A DNA stretch of 46,500 bases from Deltaproteobacteria bacterium Ga0077550 (GCA_001464385.1 LNFB01000197.1:1-46500), one strand, 5' to 3'. Counted from the first letter of the stretch, positions 34,253 to 44,069 are shown. Notes: generated by a model not told the origin, from the letters alone. Numbers and translations are program-made.

Positions 34253-34282
34253 GGGGTGCGGAGGCCCAACGCCCCGCACCCC
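34253..34282. terminator. Hairpin between convergent proA and hpf
   Basis: GGGGTGCGG at 34253-34261 and CCGCACCCC at 34274-34282 form a 9-bp stem with a 12-nt loop, between two converging genes. There is no T-tract on either side. It is a possible bidirectional terminator. Confidence 0.4.
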
Positions 34283-34310
34283 AGCCCCGTTCATCCGCCG
34301 GGGCGCGTCG

Positions 34311-34679
34311 CTACGACGGCAGGACCTCGGTGATCCGCATGTTCGAACCCGACGTGCTCGGGTTGTGCTTCTCCACGTACGCCTGCAGCTGCCGCTGGGC
34401 CGCGCTGAACGCGTCCCGCAGCGCCACACCCATGTCCTCGTGCTCCCCCGTCTGGGGATCGCGCGTCACGACGATCTCGTCGCCGGGAACCGAGAGTTCG
34501 ATGCGGACGTGGTAGGTGTTGCCCTTGTTGTGGTGTTTGTGGGGGGACTCGACGACGACCCGACAACCGGTGATCTTGTCGAAGAACTTGTCGAGCTTCG
34601 CGGCCTTGGCGCGGATGCGTTCTTCGATTTCGTCCGTGCGGACAACGTTGCGGAACGTGATCTCGAGTGGCAGCTTCAT
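34311..34679 (-). CDS. hpf: Ribosome hibernation promoting factor (HPF/YfiA family)
   Basis: This 122-residue protein binds the 30S subunit in resting cells and blocks translation. The fold is recognised from LEITFRNVVRTDEIEERIRAKAAKLDKFFDKI, then CRVVVESP and YHVRIELSVPG, and a final helix DAFSAAQRQLQAYVE. Only the N-terminal HPF domain is present, so it is a short form without the dimerising C-terminal domain of long HPF. ATG 34679 has a strong AAAGGAG at 4-5 nt. The usual neighbour rpoN is absent. Confidence 0.92.
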   Translation of the reverse strand: MKLPLEITFRNVVRTDEIEERIRAKAAKLDKFFDKITGCRVVVESPHKHHNKGNTYHVRIELSVPGDEIVVTRDPQTGEHEDMGVALRDAFSAAQRQLQAYVEKHNPSTSGSNMRITEVLPS

Positions 34680-34996
34680 GGGCGCTCCTTTCACGTCGAG
34701 TGCTCGCGCCCGCGGTGCGAATGCACCCCGTCGCGTCGAGCCTCGGCCTGGTTCCACGGCACAGGCAACCAAGGTTCATCATGACCCAACTTGTCACCCA
34801 CCTGCCACCGGAAAGGCGCGCAGGGTTGGCGGCCGGTGGGCCCAACGCGGACGCCCATCGGGCCCCCGCGCCGGGGCCGTGGCCGGGACGACGTTCCCAG
34901 CGGACTCCGGCTCGCCGCGGGCGCTGAACAGGCGCGCCCTCGGGTTCCGCCTGCCGGGGCGAGCGGGGGTGCGCGCGCCGCTTCGCACCCCGCGCG
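34680..34996. other. 317-bp region without a gene upstream of hpf
   Basis: This region lies between the hpf start and the stop of the HAD gene, both on the minus strand. It holds the hpf ribosome site AAAGGAG next to 34680 and presumably its promoter. I checked for sigma-54 and sigma-70 elements and saw no convincing pair. Open frames through it have no coding bias. Confidence 0.6.
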
Positions 34997-35583
34997 TCAG
35001 AGCACGCCGCGGGCCATGAGATCGGCGCGCAGGGTGTCGGCGTCGACGAAGTGCACCGCGTCCATGCCAGTCGCGCGCGCGCCCTCGCAGTTGAGCTCGC
35101 GATCGTCGACGAACAGGCACGCGCCGGGCGCGAGGCCGAGCCGCCGGGCGGCGAGCTCGTAGGCCGCCGGCGAGGGCTTGCGCTCGCCCATCTCGCACGA
35201 CACGAAGGTCCACGGCACCCACCGAGAGACCGCCAGCTTGGCCTCGATGAGCCGGTACCACTGCGGGTAGTTCGACAGCGTGTGCATGGCGACGCCGCGG
35301 GCGTGCAGCGCCTCGAGCAACGCCTCGATGCCGGGCAGGAAGCGGTACGCCTCGACCATCGCGGCCTTGAGCCCCGCGACGTCGAGCCGGCGTCCATCGG
35401 CGAAGAACTGCGCCGCGAGTCCCTCCTCGTCGATGTGCCCGAGCTCGAACGACTCCCACGCGCTCGGGTGCTTGCGAGCGACCAGCGTCCGCAGGTCGGT
35501 GCCGAAGAACCGCGGCACCTCGACGAAGAACGGGTCGTGGACCAGCGTCCCCATCACGTCGAACAGTACGGCCTGGATCGCGC

Positions 35584-35587
<4 letters not shown>
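34997..35587 (-). CDS. HAD-superfamily protein lacking the second catalytic Asp (DVMGT)
   Basis: This 196-residue HAD-like hydrolase has motif I FDVMGT with nucleophile Asp10, but residue 12 is Met instead of the general acid/base Asp of the usual DxD. Other motifs are present: TLSNY (motif II), KPSPAAY (motif III lysine) and LFVDDRELN (motif IV). The DVM form with DPFF after it recurs in a distinct subfamily of plant and bacterial proteins, so it is probably not a random mutation. Phosphatase activity may be weak or altered. The start is GTG 35587, overlapping the diiron oxygenase stop as GTGA, so the two are coupled. Confidence 0.88.
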
Positions 35588-36713
<1,126 letters not shown>

Positions 36714-36717
<4 letters not shown>

Positions 36718-37352
36718 CTGCGGTCCTCCTTGCGGTCGGGTTCGGGCGGCGTGAGGTCGGGGGGCGCCTCCAGCAGCAGGCGCTCGGCGAGGGCGCGGGC
36801 GTGATCGCCGGGCCCCCACAGCGGCACGCGCAGCTCACCGGCGGCGGCGCGGACCATGCCATCGGTGGCGATCTGCAGGATCGCGGCGCGCACGGGCAGC
36901 GCGGCGCGGACGATGCCCTCGCCCTGTGCCCGCACGAAGCGCTCGACGAGGTCCACGAGCGGCGCGACCTGGTGGAGCAGGATCTCGGCCCCGGGCCCTG
37001 CGCCGTCGACGAGCTCGCGCAGGACGATGCGCGCGACGTCGGGCTCGGCCTCGACGAACTCGAGGTAGCGATCGAGGGTCGCCCGAAGCCGATCGACGAA
37101 GGGCGCGGGCTGCGAGATCGTCCGCGACAGCGCGTCGGCGAGGCTCGCGAAGCACCGCTCCACCGCGCGGGCGTAGAGCTCCTCCTTGGTCGCGAAGTGG
37201 TAGAGAAGCGACGGGCGGGTGATGCCGGCCCGCGCCGCGATGTCGGCCAGCTTGGCCTGGGCGAAGCCGACGGCGGCGAACTCCGCCCGCGCCGCGTCGA
37301 GGATCCGCTCGGGCGTCGCCGTCGTGTTCGCGCTCGCAGGGGGTCGTCCCAC
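36714..37352 (-). CDS. TetR-family regulator of the diiron oxygenase operon
   Basis: This 212-residue regulator has a TetR helix-turn-helix at about 33-53 (AKLADIAARAGITRPSLLYHF) and a helical ligand-binding part. The start is GTG 37352, 6 nt after TAGGCT. It is the first gene of a three-gene operon and faces a second two-gene operon. A 24-bp near-palindrome overlapping its own -10 box and the -35 of the divergent promoter is the expected operator. It therefore likely represses both operons and itself. Confidence 0.93.
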
Positions 37353-37358
37353 CGTCCC

Positions 37359-37364
37359 AGCCTA
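37359..37364 (-). promoter_or_regulatory. TAGGCT -10-like box, TetR gene
   Basis: TAGGCT on the minus strand ends 6 nt before the GTG at 37352. TTGCTA lies 18 bp upstream as a possible -35. The box shares bases with the palindrome at 37362-37385. Confidence 0.45.
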
Positions 37365-37385
37365 ATCGACCCTTGGGTAGATTAG
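37362..37385. promoter_or_regulatory. 24-bp near-palindromic operator
   Basis: The left half CTAATCGACCCT and right half TGGGTAGATTAG are complementary at 10 of 12 positions. The element overlaps the TetR -10 box on one side and contains the TTGGGT -35 of the divergent DUF2062 gene. One bound dimer could block both promoters. Confidence 0.7.
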
Positions 37386-37401
37386 CAAGGGGCGCTAGAG
37401 T
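37373..37401 (+). promoter_or_regulatory. Promoter TTGGGT-N17-TAGAGT, DUF2062 gene
   Basis: TTGGGT at 37373-37378 and TAGAGT at 37396-37401 are separated by 17 bp. The -10 ends 9 nt before the GTG at 37411. The -35 lies inside the palindrome. Confidence 0.5.
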
Positions 37402-37410
37402 TCCCGCCAG

Positions 37411-37881
37411 GTGGCCGGGATTCGACAGGGTCTGCGATCGCTGCTCACGCTCGAGGGCACGCCCCGCGGGATCGCGGGTGGCGTCAGCCTCGGGCTGTCG
37501 ATGTCGCTGGTGCCGGTCCCGTTCGCGGGGATGTTCCTCGCGCTGCTCCTCGCGCCGTGGCTGCGCCTCAACCTCGCGGCGACCTACGTCGGCACGGCGA
37601 TCGTCAACCCGTTCTCGGGCGTGTTCTTCTACGCCGCCGAGCTGTGGATCGGCATGGGGCTCCTCGGACGGCCCGCGCCCGCGTGGGCCACCCTTCGGGC
37701 GCTCGACGGCGCGGGGTGGTTCGCGTTGCTCGGCGAGATGCTCGGCCCGTTCCTGCTGGGCGCTGCGGTGTCGGCCCTCGGCACGACGCTCGTCGCCTAT
37801 CCGCTCGTCTACCTCGCCGTCGCGCGCTGGCGGAACCCCGCGGTGCCGTCGACGCCCACCCCACCGGAGCACGAACCATGA
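37411..37881 (+). CDS. DUF2062 membrane protein
   Basis: This 156-residue protein has the DUF2062 layout: a Gly-rich start (TPRGIAGGVSLGLSMSLVPVPFAGMFLALLLAPWLRLNLAATYVGTAIVNPFS) with two or three membrane segments, and a final segment near residues 115-140. DUF2062 domains occur alone or fused to glycosyltransferases; the role is unknown. GTG 37411 has a full promoter-like pair upstream. It overlaps the hydrolase gene by ATGA and is divergent from the TetR operon. Confidence 0.85.
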   Translation: MAGIRQGLRSLLTLEGTPRGIAGGVSLGLSMSLVPVPFAGMFLALLLAPWLRLNLAATYVGTAIVNPFSGVFFYAAELWIGMGLLGRPAPAWATLRALDGAGWFALLGEMLGPFLLGAAVSALGTTLVAYPLVYLAVARWRNPAVPSTPTPPEHEP

Positions 37882-38723
37882 CCGTCCTCGATCGCGCGGT
37901 GCGACTCGGCCTGCGATTCACCGGCGTGCGCAGCAGGGCGGTGCACACGTCGCAGGCGTCGCACCACGTCTACGACGCGCGCGGCCGCGGGGCCCTGCCG
38001 CCGGTGGTGTTCCTCCCGGGCCTGTCGGACAACGCGACCTCGCAGGTGCCGGTGTTCCTGCGCGTGCGGGCGGGGACGCGGCGCGTCGTCGTCGTCGAGG
38101 CGGGCGGGCACGGCCTGTCGGGCCCCGCGGCGCCGGGCTACACCGTCGCGCGCCACCTCGCGTCGATGACCGAGGCGCTCGACGCCGTGCTCGACGAGCC
38201 CGCGGTCCTCGTCGGCAACTCGATGGGCGGGGCGACCGCGCTGCACTACGCGCGCGAGCGACCGGATCGCGTGCGCGGCCTGTTCCTCACCTCGCCCGCC
38301 GCGACGCCGTTCGACGACGACGCCCGCGCGGACGTGCGCCGCGCATTCACCATGCGCACGGCCGCAGACGCCGAGGCGTTCATCTCTCGGGTGTTCCACC
38401 GACGGCCCGCGCTCACCCGCCTGCTCGCTCGCGTGATGATCGGACGCGCCGGTTCGTCGGCGGTCGCGGACATCCTGGCGTCCATGGGCGATGACCACGC
38501 CAGCCCCGACGAGCTCGCCGCAATCGCGATCCCCACGACCATCGTCTGGGGCCGCTCGGAGCGGTTGCTGCCGGCGTCCGGCATCGACTACCTCCGCGCC
38601 CACGCATCCGAGCACGTGTCGTTCGTCGAGCCCGAGGGCTTCGGCCACTGCCCGCACCTCGACGACCCTGCCCGGCTCGCCCGCGACATCGTCGCGTTCC
38701 TCGAGTCGCTCGGCCCGGGCTGA
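37878..38723 (+). CDS. Alpha/beta hydrolase co-transcribed with DUF2062 gene
   Basis: This 281-residue hydrolase has LPGLSDNATSQ at the oxyanion site, EAGGHGLSG, the nucleophile elbow VGNSMGGATAL, an acidic residue in WGRSERLLP and catalytic His in GFGHCPHLDDP. It resembles esterases and epoxide-hydrolase-like proteins, but its substrate is unknown. The start overlaps the DUF2062 stop as ATGA. Its partner operon across the operator encodes an oxygenase and a HAD protein, suggesting a shared small-molecule pathway. Confidence 0.88.
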   Translation: MTVLDRAVRLGLRFTGVRSRAVHTSQASHHVYDARGRGALPPVVFLPGLSDNATSQVPVFLRVRAGTRRVVVVEAGGHGLSGPAAPGYTVARHLASMTEALDAVLDEPAVLVGNSMGGATALHYARERPDRVRGLFLTSPAATPFDDDARADVRRAFTMRTAADAEAFISRVFHRRPALTRLLARVMIGRAGSSAVADILASMGDDHASPDELAAIAIPTTIVWGRSERLLPASGIDYLRAHASEHVSFVEPEGFGHCPHLDDPARLARDIVAFLESLGPG

Positions 38724-38743
38724 CGTCGGCGCGCTCGCGGGCC

Positions 38744-41335
38744 TCAGTGGGCCGCGAGCCAACCATCGATCGTCGCGAGCAGCCCGGCTTGGTCCGGGCG
38801 ATCCAAGATCAGGGCGCGAGCCTCCCGGGCCAGCCGCTTGGCCACGCGCGCGTCGCCGCGGCGCCACCGCGACTCGGCGCGGGTGAAGACGATCGCCGAC
38901 CGGTGTGCAGCCGAAGGCGCGATCGCCTCGGCGCGATCGAGCGCCGCATCCGTCGACACCCAGTCCTCGGCCTCGATGTGGACCTTCGCCTGCGCGAGCC
39001 AGTTGTTCGCCAGCGAGGGATCGTCGGGACCCACGCGCCGCCGCCGGATCGCCATCGCCTCCTCGAGCACCGGCATCGCCTCCGCGGGCGCCTCCCCGGT
39101 CGCGAGCGTGTTGCCGAGATCCTCGAGCAGCGCCGCGAGCTCGAGGTGCTCGGGGCCATAGCGGGCCCGGGCGAGCTGCGCGGCGCGGTCCAGGTGGCGC
39201 CGCGCGCTCGACCGGTCTCCGGTGATCCGCGCGATCTGGGCGAGGTTCCGGATGATCGGGAGCAGCGCGGGGTGGTCCGCCCCGAGCGCCCGCTCCTTGA
39301 TCGCGAGCGCCTGCTCGAACGCCGCGCGCGCGCCCGCGAAGTCCCCGGCGATTGCCCGCAGATTGGCCCGGCCCGAGATCACGTTGGCAACGTTCGGGTG
39401 CTCGACGCCGTAGGCGTCCGCGATCAACCGCTCGGCGGCGTCGAGCTCGGCGGCCGCAGCGTCGTACTCGCCGAGTCGCGTCAGCGCGATCGCGAGGTTG
39501 TTCGCGACGCGGCCGAGCAGCGGGCCGTCGCGGGCATCGAGCAGCGCCTTGGCCTGCGCGAGGCTCTCGCGCGCCTGATCGACATGTCCGGCCTCGCCCT
39601 GTGCGTTGCTCAGCGCGAGCAGGACCCGCGCCCGCTCGACGCGGTGTTGTCCGGCGTCGAGCCGCGCGAGCGCCTGCCGATGCAGCGCGAGCGCCTCGTC
39701 GATCTGCCCGAGGTGCGCCAGCGCTGCGCCGAGGTGCGACCGCGCGGTGGCGGTCCGCGGATCCTCGGGCCCGTGCACCGCGATCGATCGCTCGAGCCCC
39801 TCGGCGAACAGGGCCCGCGCCCGCTCGAACTCCCCCGCGGCGAGCACCACCGCGCCGAGCGCATCGACGAGCTCCGCCGTGCGGGTCGCGTCGTCGCCGT
39901 AGCGGCGCAGCGCGGCCTCGGCGTGCCGATGCCAGCGCAGGGCGTCGTCGAGGTCCTCGGCCTGCACCCCGACCACGCGCACCAGCGAGGTCGCGGCGTC
40001 GGCGGCCGTGCCCCACGCGTCCTCGGCGACGGCCGCGTCGTAGGCGGCCTCGAGCGTCGTCATCGCCGCCACGAACTCGCCGGCGTCCGCCTCGGACCGC
40101 CCCTGCGCGAACAGGCCCGCGCTCGTCCCCGGTTCGGCGGGCGCGGGCATCTCCGCGGGCGGCTCGCGGAGCCCGACGGCGGGCGACGGCTGCATCACCG
40201 CGACCGCAACGACCGACAGCGCGCCGAGGCCCGCCACGAACGCGGCGACGCGCCGACGCCGACCGACCGGCGCGAGCCCGGCGACCACCTCGTGCATGCC
40301 GAGGTAGCGACGCGCCGGGTCGGGCTCGAGGCCCCGCAACACCAGCGCCCGCAGGCCCCGCGGCAGCGAGTCGATCGCGGGATCGATCGCGCGGGCTCGG
40401 ATCGCGCGCAGCAGCTCGTCGGTGGAGGCGCCCGCGAACGCCGACCGACCGGTGAGCGCCTCGAACAGCACCATGCAGAACGCGAACTGATCCGCCCGCG
40501 GCCCGACCTCGTCACCGACGAGCTGTTCCGGCGCCATGTAGCGCGGCGTGCCGATGCGTTGCCCGGTCTGCGTGAGCGCGGAGTCGTTCGCCGGCCCGCG
40601 CCCCGCGTCGGTCGCGAGCGGCGTCGGTAGGGCGGCCGAGATCCCGAGCGCGACCAGCCCGAAGTCGGTGACCAGCGCGCGGCCACCCGCGTCGATCAGC
40701 ACGTTGTCCGGCTTGAGGTCGCGATGCACCAGGCCCGCCGCATGCACCGCGGCCAGCCCGGCCGCGACCCCGCGCATCGCCCCGAGGATGGCTTCGCGGC
40801 TGCGCGGCGCCGCGTCGAGCCACGCGCGCAGCGTCGTGCCCTCGACCCGCGCCATCGCCAGGAATGCGTGCCCCTCGTGGATGCCCGCGTCGTAGACCGC
40901 GACGACGTTGGGGTGGGACAGCCGCGCGAGCGAGCGGGCCTCGCGGAGCAGCCGAGCCTGCCGCGCCGGGTCATCGGCCGTCGCCGCGCGCAGGCGCTTG
41001 ATCGCCACCGCACGCCGCAGCGCCGGATCGATGGCGTCGTAGACCACGCCCATCGCCCCCGCGCCGATGCGGCCCTGCACCACGTAGCGGCCGATGCGAA
41101 CGCCCGCGGGCAGGAAGTCGCTCGCCCACGCGGCGGTCCCCCCGAGCGAGGTGGCGCCCGACGACGAGGACGACGAGGGTGGTCCGCGATCGACGAGCGA
41201 GGTGCGGGCGAGCGCGGCGACCACGGCCCGACAGCTCGCGCAGCCGTCGAAGTGTTCCTCGAGCGCCGCGGCGTCCGGCCCGGGCCCCGCGGGTCCCAGG
41301 TAGCGCAGCAGCGCGTCCTCGTCGGGGCACCGCAT
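38744..41335 (-). CDS. Ser/Thr protein kinase with N-terminal zinc-finger-like and C-terminal TPR region
   Basis: The 863-residue protein begins with H28-x3-C32-x2-C35, the zinc-binding pattern of anti-sigma factors. A Ser-rich linker leads to a eukaryote-like kinase domain (about 83-345): GAGAMG at 91-96, Lys113, HRDLKPDN at 204-211 and DFG at 224-226. One membrane segment (about 360-378) follows, then about ten helical TPR-like repeats to the end. The kinase would lie in the cytoplasm and the repeats outside or in the periplasm. It resembles the large kinase family of myxobacteria, which signals in development and stress. TAGCGT lies 12 nt before ATG 41335. Confidence 0.93.
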   Translation of the reverse strand: MRCPDEDALLRYLGPAGPGPDAAALEEHFDGCASCRAVVAALARTSLVDRGPPSSSSSSGATSLGGTAAWASDFLPAGVRIGRYVVQGRIGAGAMGVVYDAIDPALRRAVAIKRLRAATADDPARQARLLREARSLARLSHPNVVAVYDAGIHEGHAFLAMARVEGTTLRAWLDAAPRSREAILGAMRGVAAGLAAVHAAGLVHRDLKPDNVLIDAGGRALVTDFGLVALGISAALPTPLATDAGRGPANDSALTQTGQRIGTPRYMAPEQLVGDEVGPRADQFAFCMVLFEALTGRSAFAGASTDELLRAIRARAIDPAIDSLPRGLRALVLRGLEPDPARRYLGMHEVVAGLAPVGRRRRVAAFVAGLGALSVVAVAVMQPSPAVGLREPPAEMPAPAEPGTSAGLFAQGRSEADAGEFVAAMTTLEAAYDAAVAEDAWGTAADAATSLVRVVGVQAEDLDDALRWHRHAEAALRRYGDDATRTAELVDALGAVVLAAGEFERARALFAEGLERSIAVHGPEDPRTATARSHLGAALAHLGQIDEALALHRQALARLDAGQHRVERARVLLALSNAQGEAGHVDQARESLAQAKALLDARDGPLLGRVANNLAIALTRLGEYDAAAAELDAAERLIADAYGVEHPNVANVISGRANLRAIAGDFAGARAAFEQALAIKERALGADHPALLPIIRNLAQIARITGDRSSARRHLDRAAQLARARYGPEHLELAALLEDLGNTLATGEAPAEAMPVLEEAMAIRRRRVGPDDPSLANNWLAQAKVHIEAEDWVSTDAALDRAEAIAPSAAHRSAIVFTRAESRWRRGDARVAKRLAREARALILDRPDQAGLLATIDGWLAAH

Positions 41336-41347
41336 CGATCGACGCCC

Positions 41348-41353
41348 ACGCTA
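41348..41353 (-). promoter_or_regulatory. TAGCGT -10-like box, kinase gene
   Basis: TAGCGT on the minus strand lies 12 nt before the kinase ATG. No -35 is evident. Confidence 0.35.
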
Positions 41354-41425
41354 GCACGCGCGCCGGCGACGGCCCCATGAACGAAGGCGCCGACCCGCAC
41401 GTGCGAGTCGACGCCCCCCTTGGAT

Positions 41426-41440
41426 CCTCGGTCGCCGAGG
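41426..41440 (-). terminator. Hairpin after the MYXO-CTERM gene
   Basis: CCTCGG and CCGAGG flank a 3-nt loop, 17 bp beyond the stop of the minus-strand gene at 41458. No T-tract follows. Confidence 0.35.
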
Positions 41441-41457
41441 CCCCGAACGCGACGGAC

Positions 41458-42864
41458 CTAGCGACGCGCGCGGCGGCGCGACAGGCCGAGGCCGACCAGG
41501 CCGAGCAGCATGAACGCCGCACCGCGGCTGTCGCCGGTGCTGTTGCAGGCGCAGCCGCCCTCGTCGTCGGTGCCACCGGTGGCGCCGCTGTCCTCGCTGC
41601 CGCCCCCACCGCTGGACGACGACTCGTCGCCGTTGGTGTCGTTCGTGTCGTTCGTGTCGTTCGTGTCGCTGGTGTCGGCCGAGCCGCCGCTGGTGTCGGC
41701 CGCGCCGCCCTCGACGGTGATCGTCACGATGATCGGCTCGATCGCGTTGCCGGCGAGGTCGGCCGCCTCGAAGGTGACCGTGAAGTCGCCGCCGAGCTGA
41801 CCGGCCGGGGCGAGCTCGGGCGCGCCGTAGTCACCGTCCGCGTCCTGGAAGTACGGGACGCCGTTGCCCTGGAACTCGACCTCGCAGACGGAGTTGTGCG
41901 ACTTGCACACCACGCCGTCCTCGTTGACGTCGTTCATCAGGAACGTCTCGTTGGTGCTCTCGATGGTCCAGCGCACGAACACGAAGCCGCCGTCGTCGGT
42001 GACCGTCGCGGTGAGCGGGAGCTCGGAGCCCGCCGGCAGCACCATGCCGTCCTCGATGCCGATCGCGTCGACGGTGGGCGGGGTGACGTCCTCCGGGGCG
42101 GGGCCGGGGCCGTACACGCCCTCGAGCTCGAGGTGGCTGTTGATCTGCCCCTCCATGCTGTCGCAGTGGACCTCGTGGTAGAGGCCGACGCAGACCGGCA
42201 GGTTCGCCATGCCCTTCTCGTCGAGCGTCGGCACCAGCGTCGAGCACTCGTCGGCGAAGGTGACCGCCGGGTTGGCGAAGTCGGGCGGGTAGAACATCGG
42301 ATCCGCCGGGTTGTCGTTGTTCTCGAGCCCGGACATGTAGCCGAACGCGATCAACGCGGTCTGGACAGCGTCGGGCTCCATGCAGTTCATGGTGCCGCCG
42401 TTGGTCAGGCCGATGTCGTTGCGCTGCGGGCCGTCGCAGTCGATGCCGGCGCCGACGCACGTGCGCGAGGTGGCCTCTTCGTTGGCCGTGTCACCGGGGA
42501 GCAACATCATGTACGGCACGTAGGCCGGCGGGCGCGTCGTCGTGACGCGGACGTTGTACGGCATGAGCGCGGCGCGGACGCCCTCGAGCACGGTCTCGGC
42601 GTTCGCCGGCGGGGCGTAGTCACCCGCCGCGGCGAGGCCAGCGACACATCCGAGGCCGGCGTTGTCGCCACCGCCCTGCGGGTACGAGCACATCTCGGCG
42701 GGCGTCAGCGGGATCGCCTCCTGCGGGATGAACACGGTCGCCGGAGCGGCTTCGTAGTCGAACGCGCCGACCGGGTCGGGCTGGCTCTGGAGGTCGCCGG
42801 CCTGCGCGACGGTGGAGAGCGAGACGATGGAACACGCGAAAAGGAAGGCGATGGAACGCTTCAT
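41458..42864 (-). CDS. Secreted MYXO-CTERM protein, metzincin-like with degenerate active site
   Basis: The 468-residue protein has a signal peptide (1-22), a globular domain (to about 240), an Ig/cadherin-like beta domain (about 258-390), a Ser/Asp/Thr/Asn repeat linker, and a C-terminal tail with Cys pair CAC, a hydrophobic helix and RRRARR. That tail is the MYXO-CTERM sorting signal, which anchors proteins at the myxobacterial surface. At 172-182 the segment IAFGYMSGLEN aligns with HExxHxxGxxH of metzincin proteases, but the three His ligands and the Glu are all changed. DPMFY at 188-192 could be the former Met-turn. GAGGAG lies 5 nt before ATG 42864. A non-enzymatic binding role is inferred. 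Confidence 0.85.
   Translation of the reverse strand: MKRSIAFLFACSIVSLSTVAQAGDLQSQPDPVGAFDYEAAPATVFIPQEAIPLTPAEMCSYPQGGGDNAGLGCVAGLAAAGDYAPPANAETVLEGVRAALMPYNVRVTTTRPPAYVPYMMLLPGDTANEEATSRTCVGAGIDCDGPQRNDIGLTNGGTMNCMEPDAVQTALIAFGYMSGLENNDNPADPMFYPPDFANPAVTFADECSTLVPTLDEKGMANLPVCVGLYHEVHCDSMEGQINSHLELEGVYGPGPAPEDVTPPTVDAIGIEDGMVLPAGSELPLTATVTDDGGFVFVRWTIESTNETFLMNDVNEDGVVCKSHNSVCEVEFQGNGVPYFQDADGDYGAPELAPAGQLGGDFTVTFEAADLAGNAIEPIIVTITVEGGAADTSGGSADTSDTNDTNDTNDTNGDESSSSGGGGSEDSGATGGTDDEGGCACNSTGDSRGAAFMLLGLVGLGLSRRRARR
41636..41680 (-). repeat. 9-bp tandem repeat encoding Thr-Asn-Asp units
   Basis: Unit GTGTCGTTC (plus strand) occurs three times exactly at 41636-41662, followed by two diverged copies to 41680. 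In the minus-strand protein it encodes the repeated Asn-Asp-Thr linker. It is likely to vary in copy number. Confidence 0.8.
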
Positions 42865-42892
42865 GACAACTCCTCGGGAATGCGAGGACGCT

Positions 42893-42917
42893 GCCGCGAT
42901 CGCGGCGGTGCTGTCAA
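42893..42917 (-). promoter_or_regulatory. TTGACA box plus 14-bp palindrome upstream of MYXO-CTERM gene
   Basis: A perfect TTGACA (minus strand, 42917-42912) is followed by the palindrome GCCGCGATCGCGGC at 42893-42906, where the -35/-10 spacer would be. No clear -10 is seen at the right distance. The gene starts at 42864 with a good Shine-Dalgarno site. Confidence 0.35.
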
Positions 42918-42924
42918 CCGCCGC

Positions 42925-42943
42925 GGGCCGGTGTGGCCGGCCC
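42925..42943 (-). terminator. Hairpin downstream of lipid-kinase gene
   Basis: GGGCCGG and CCGGCCC flank a 5-nt loop about 90 bp after the stop of the minus-strand gene at 43035. There is no T-tract. It separates that gene from the next promoter region. Confidence 0.35.
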
Positions 42944-43034
42944 CGCGTGCCGGCCGGCGAGGGTGCCTTGTTCGCGTGCGTTCACTCTCGACGCAACCCG
43001 TGCCGCGTCGGCCCACGCGGGCGACGGCGCACGC

Positions 43035-44069
43035 CTAGGACGCGCGCAGCCGCGGGATCTCCAGCGTCGGGCCGCGCTCGATCCGGAGCTCCACGAACCC
43101 GCGGAACATCTCGCCGTCGATCACCGGGTCCAGGCACTCGCCCGGCTCGGCCCGCACGCGCATCGTCGACGCGGCCCCATCGAACACCTCGCGGCCCCAG
43201 ATGGGGGTCCCGAGCACGAGGTTGGGCAGATTGGCCACGACGCCCAGGGCCTCGCCACCCACCGCCTGTGCGTGGAGGATCCCAGGCGCGTGCGCGAGCC
43301 GGAAGGTCCGGACCACCCCGCCGAGGTTGATGTCGATCGAGCCGACCTGGAGCGACACGAAGCGATCGAAGTCGAGGAGCCGACCGTCGATCTCGACCTT
43401 GGCCCGGGCGGGCGCGAACATCTCGTCGGCGTAGTCGCGCAGCTCGTCGGGGACGAGGTGGGCCAGGCCCGGCGTGTGGCCGGCCAGCGCGCCGATGGTC
43501 GACTTGCCGAGCACGCGCGCGATCGACCACGCGTCGACGGGGCGCCGCTCGTACAGCTTGCCGAACACCCGCTGCGCGATGCCGCCGATCGCCGACGCGA
43601 ACCCGAGGTGATCGAAGCTCTCGCCGTCCTGCGTCTCGCCGCGCACGCGCATCGTGTCGAGGAGCACGGTCTCGAGGGGCGCGCCGCCGACGACGCGATC
43701 GACGAGGGCGCGGGCGACACCCGCTGCGTCGCCGCGGATGCCGGCGCGGTGGGCGACGAAGTCGATGCTGCCGCCGTTGCCGGGCACCACTGACGGCCAC
43801 ACGACGTCGTCGCCGCGCTCGCGGCGGGCCCGCAGGCGCTCGTCGCCGACCGACAGCATCCAGTGCAGCGTGCCGTCGCCGCCGTCGCAGACCCAGTGGG
43901 TGCAGCCGGCGTCGATGAACTCGTCGAGCACCGCCCCGAGCTCGTCGGTGTCGCCGGTCTCGCGCACGATGCCGTGGCGACCGACGGCGCGCTCGAGCGC
44001 GCGGCGACGTTCGGGGTGCTTGCGGTTCTTCCCCGAGTGGGGATTGGTCAACACGCCGAGGGCGGGCAT
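43035..44069 (-). CDS. Diacylglycerol/sphingosine kinase-like lipid kinase
   Basis: This 344-residue protein resembles the DAGK catalytic family, which phosphorylates diacylglycerol or similar lipids with ATP. It has the N-terminal TNPHSGKNRK block (8-17) and the nucleotide motif GGDGT at 63-67. PGNGGSIDFVAHRAG and a C-terminal beta-rich domain ending in a DGE motif (IDGEMF) follow. ATG 44069 immediately precedes the conserved start; an upstream extension is less likely. TACTCC lies 10 nt upstream. The true lipid is unknown. A nested inverted repeat lies between this gene and rodA. Confidence 0.9.
   Translation of the reverse strand: MPALGVLTNPHSGKNRKHPERRRALERAVGRHGIVRETGDTDELGAVLDEFIDAGCTHWVCDGGDGTLHWMLSVGDERLRARRERGDDVVWPSVVPGNGGSIDFVAHRAGIRGDAAGVARALVDRVVGGAPLETVLLDTMRVRGETQDGESFDHLGFASAIGGIAQRVFGKLYERRPVDAWSIARVLGKSTIGALAGHTPGLAHLVPDELRDYADEMFAPARAKVEIDGRLLDFDRFVSLQVGSIDINLGGVVRTFRLAHAPGILHAQAVGGEALGVVANLPNLVLGTPIWGREVFDGAASTMRVRAEPGECLDPVIDGEMFRGFVELRIERGPTLEIPRLRAS

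Noticed and set aside
34780..34810. Possible sigma-54 promoter (TGGCAG ... TGACA) upstream of hpf
   Set aside because: The downstream element does not match TTGC, and the spacing is off.
42165..42183. YHEVHC in the MYXO-CTERM protein as a zinc-protease HExxH motif
   Set aside because: It lacks the second spacing residue (H-E-V-H) and the downstream third ligand. The position matching the metzincin site is elsewhere in the protein.
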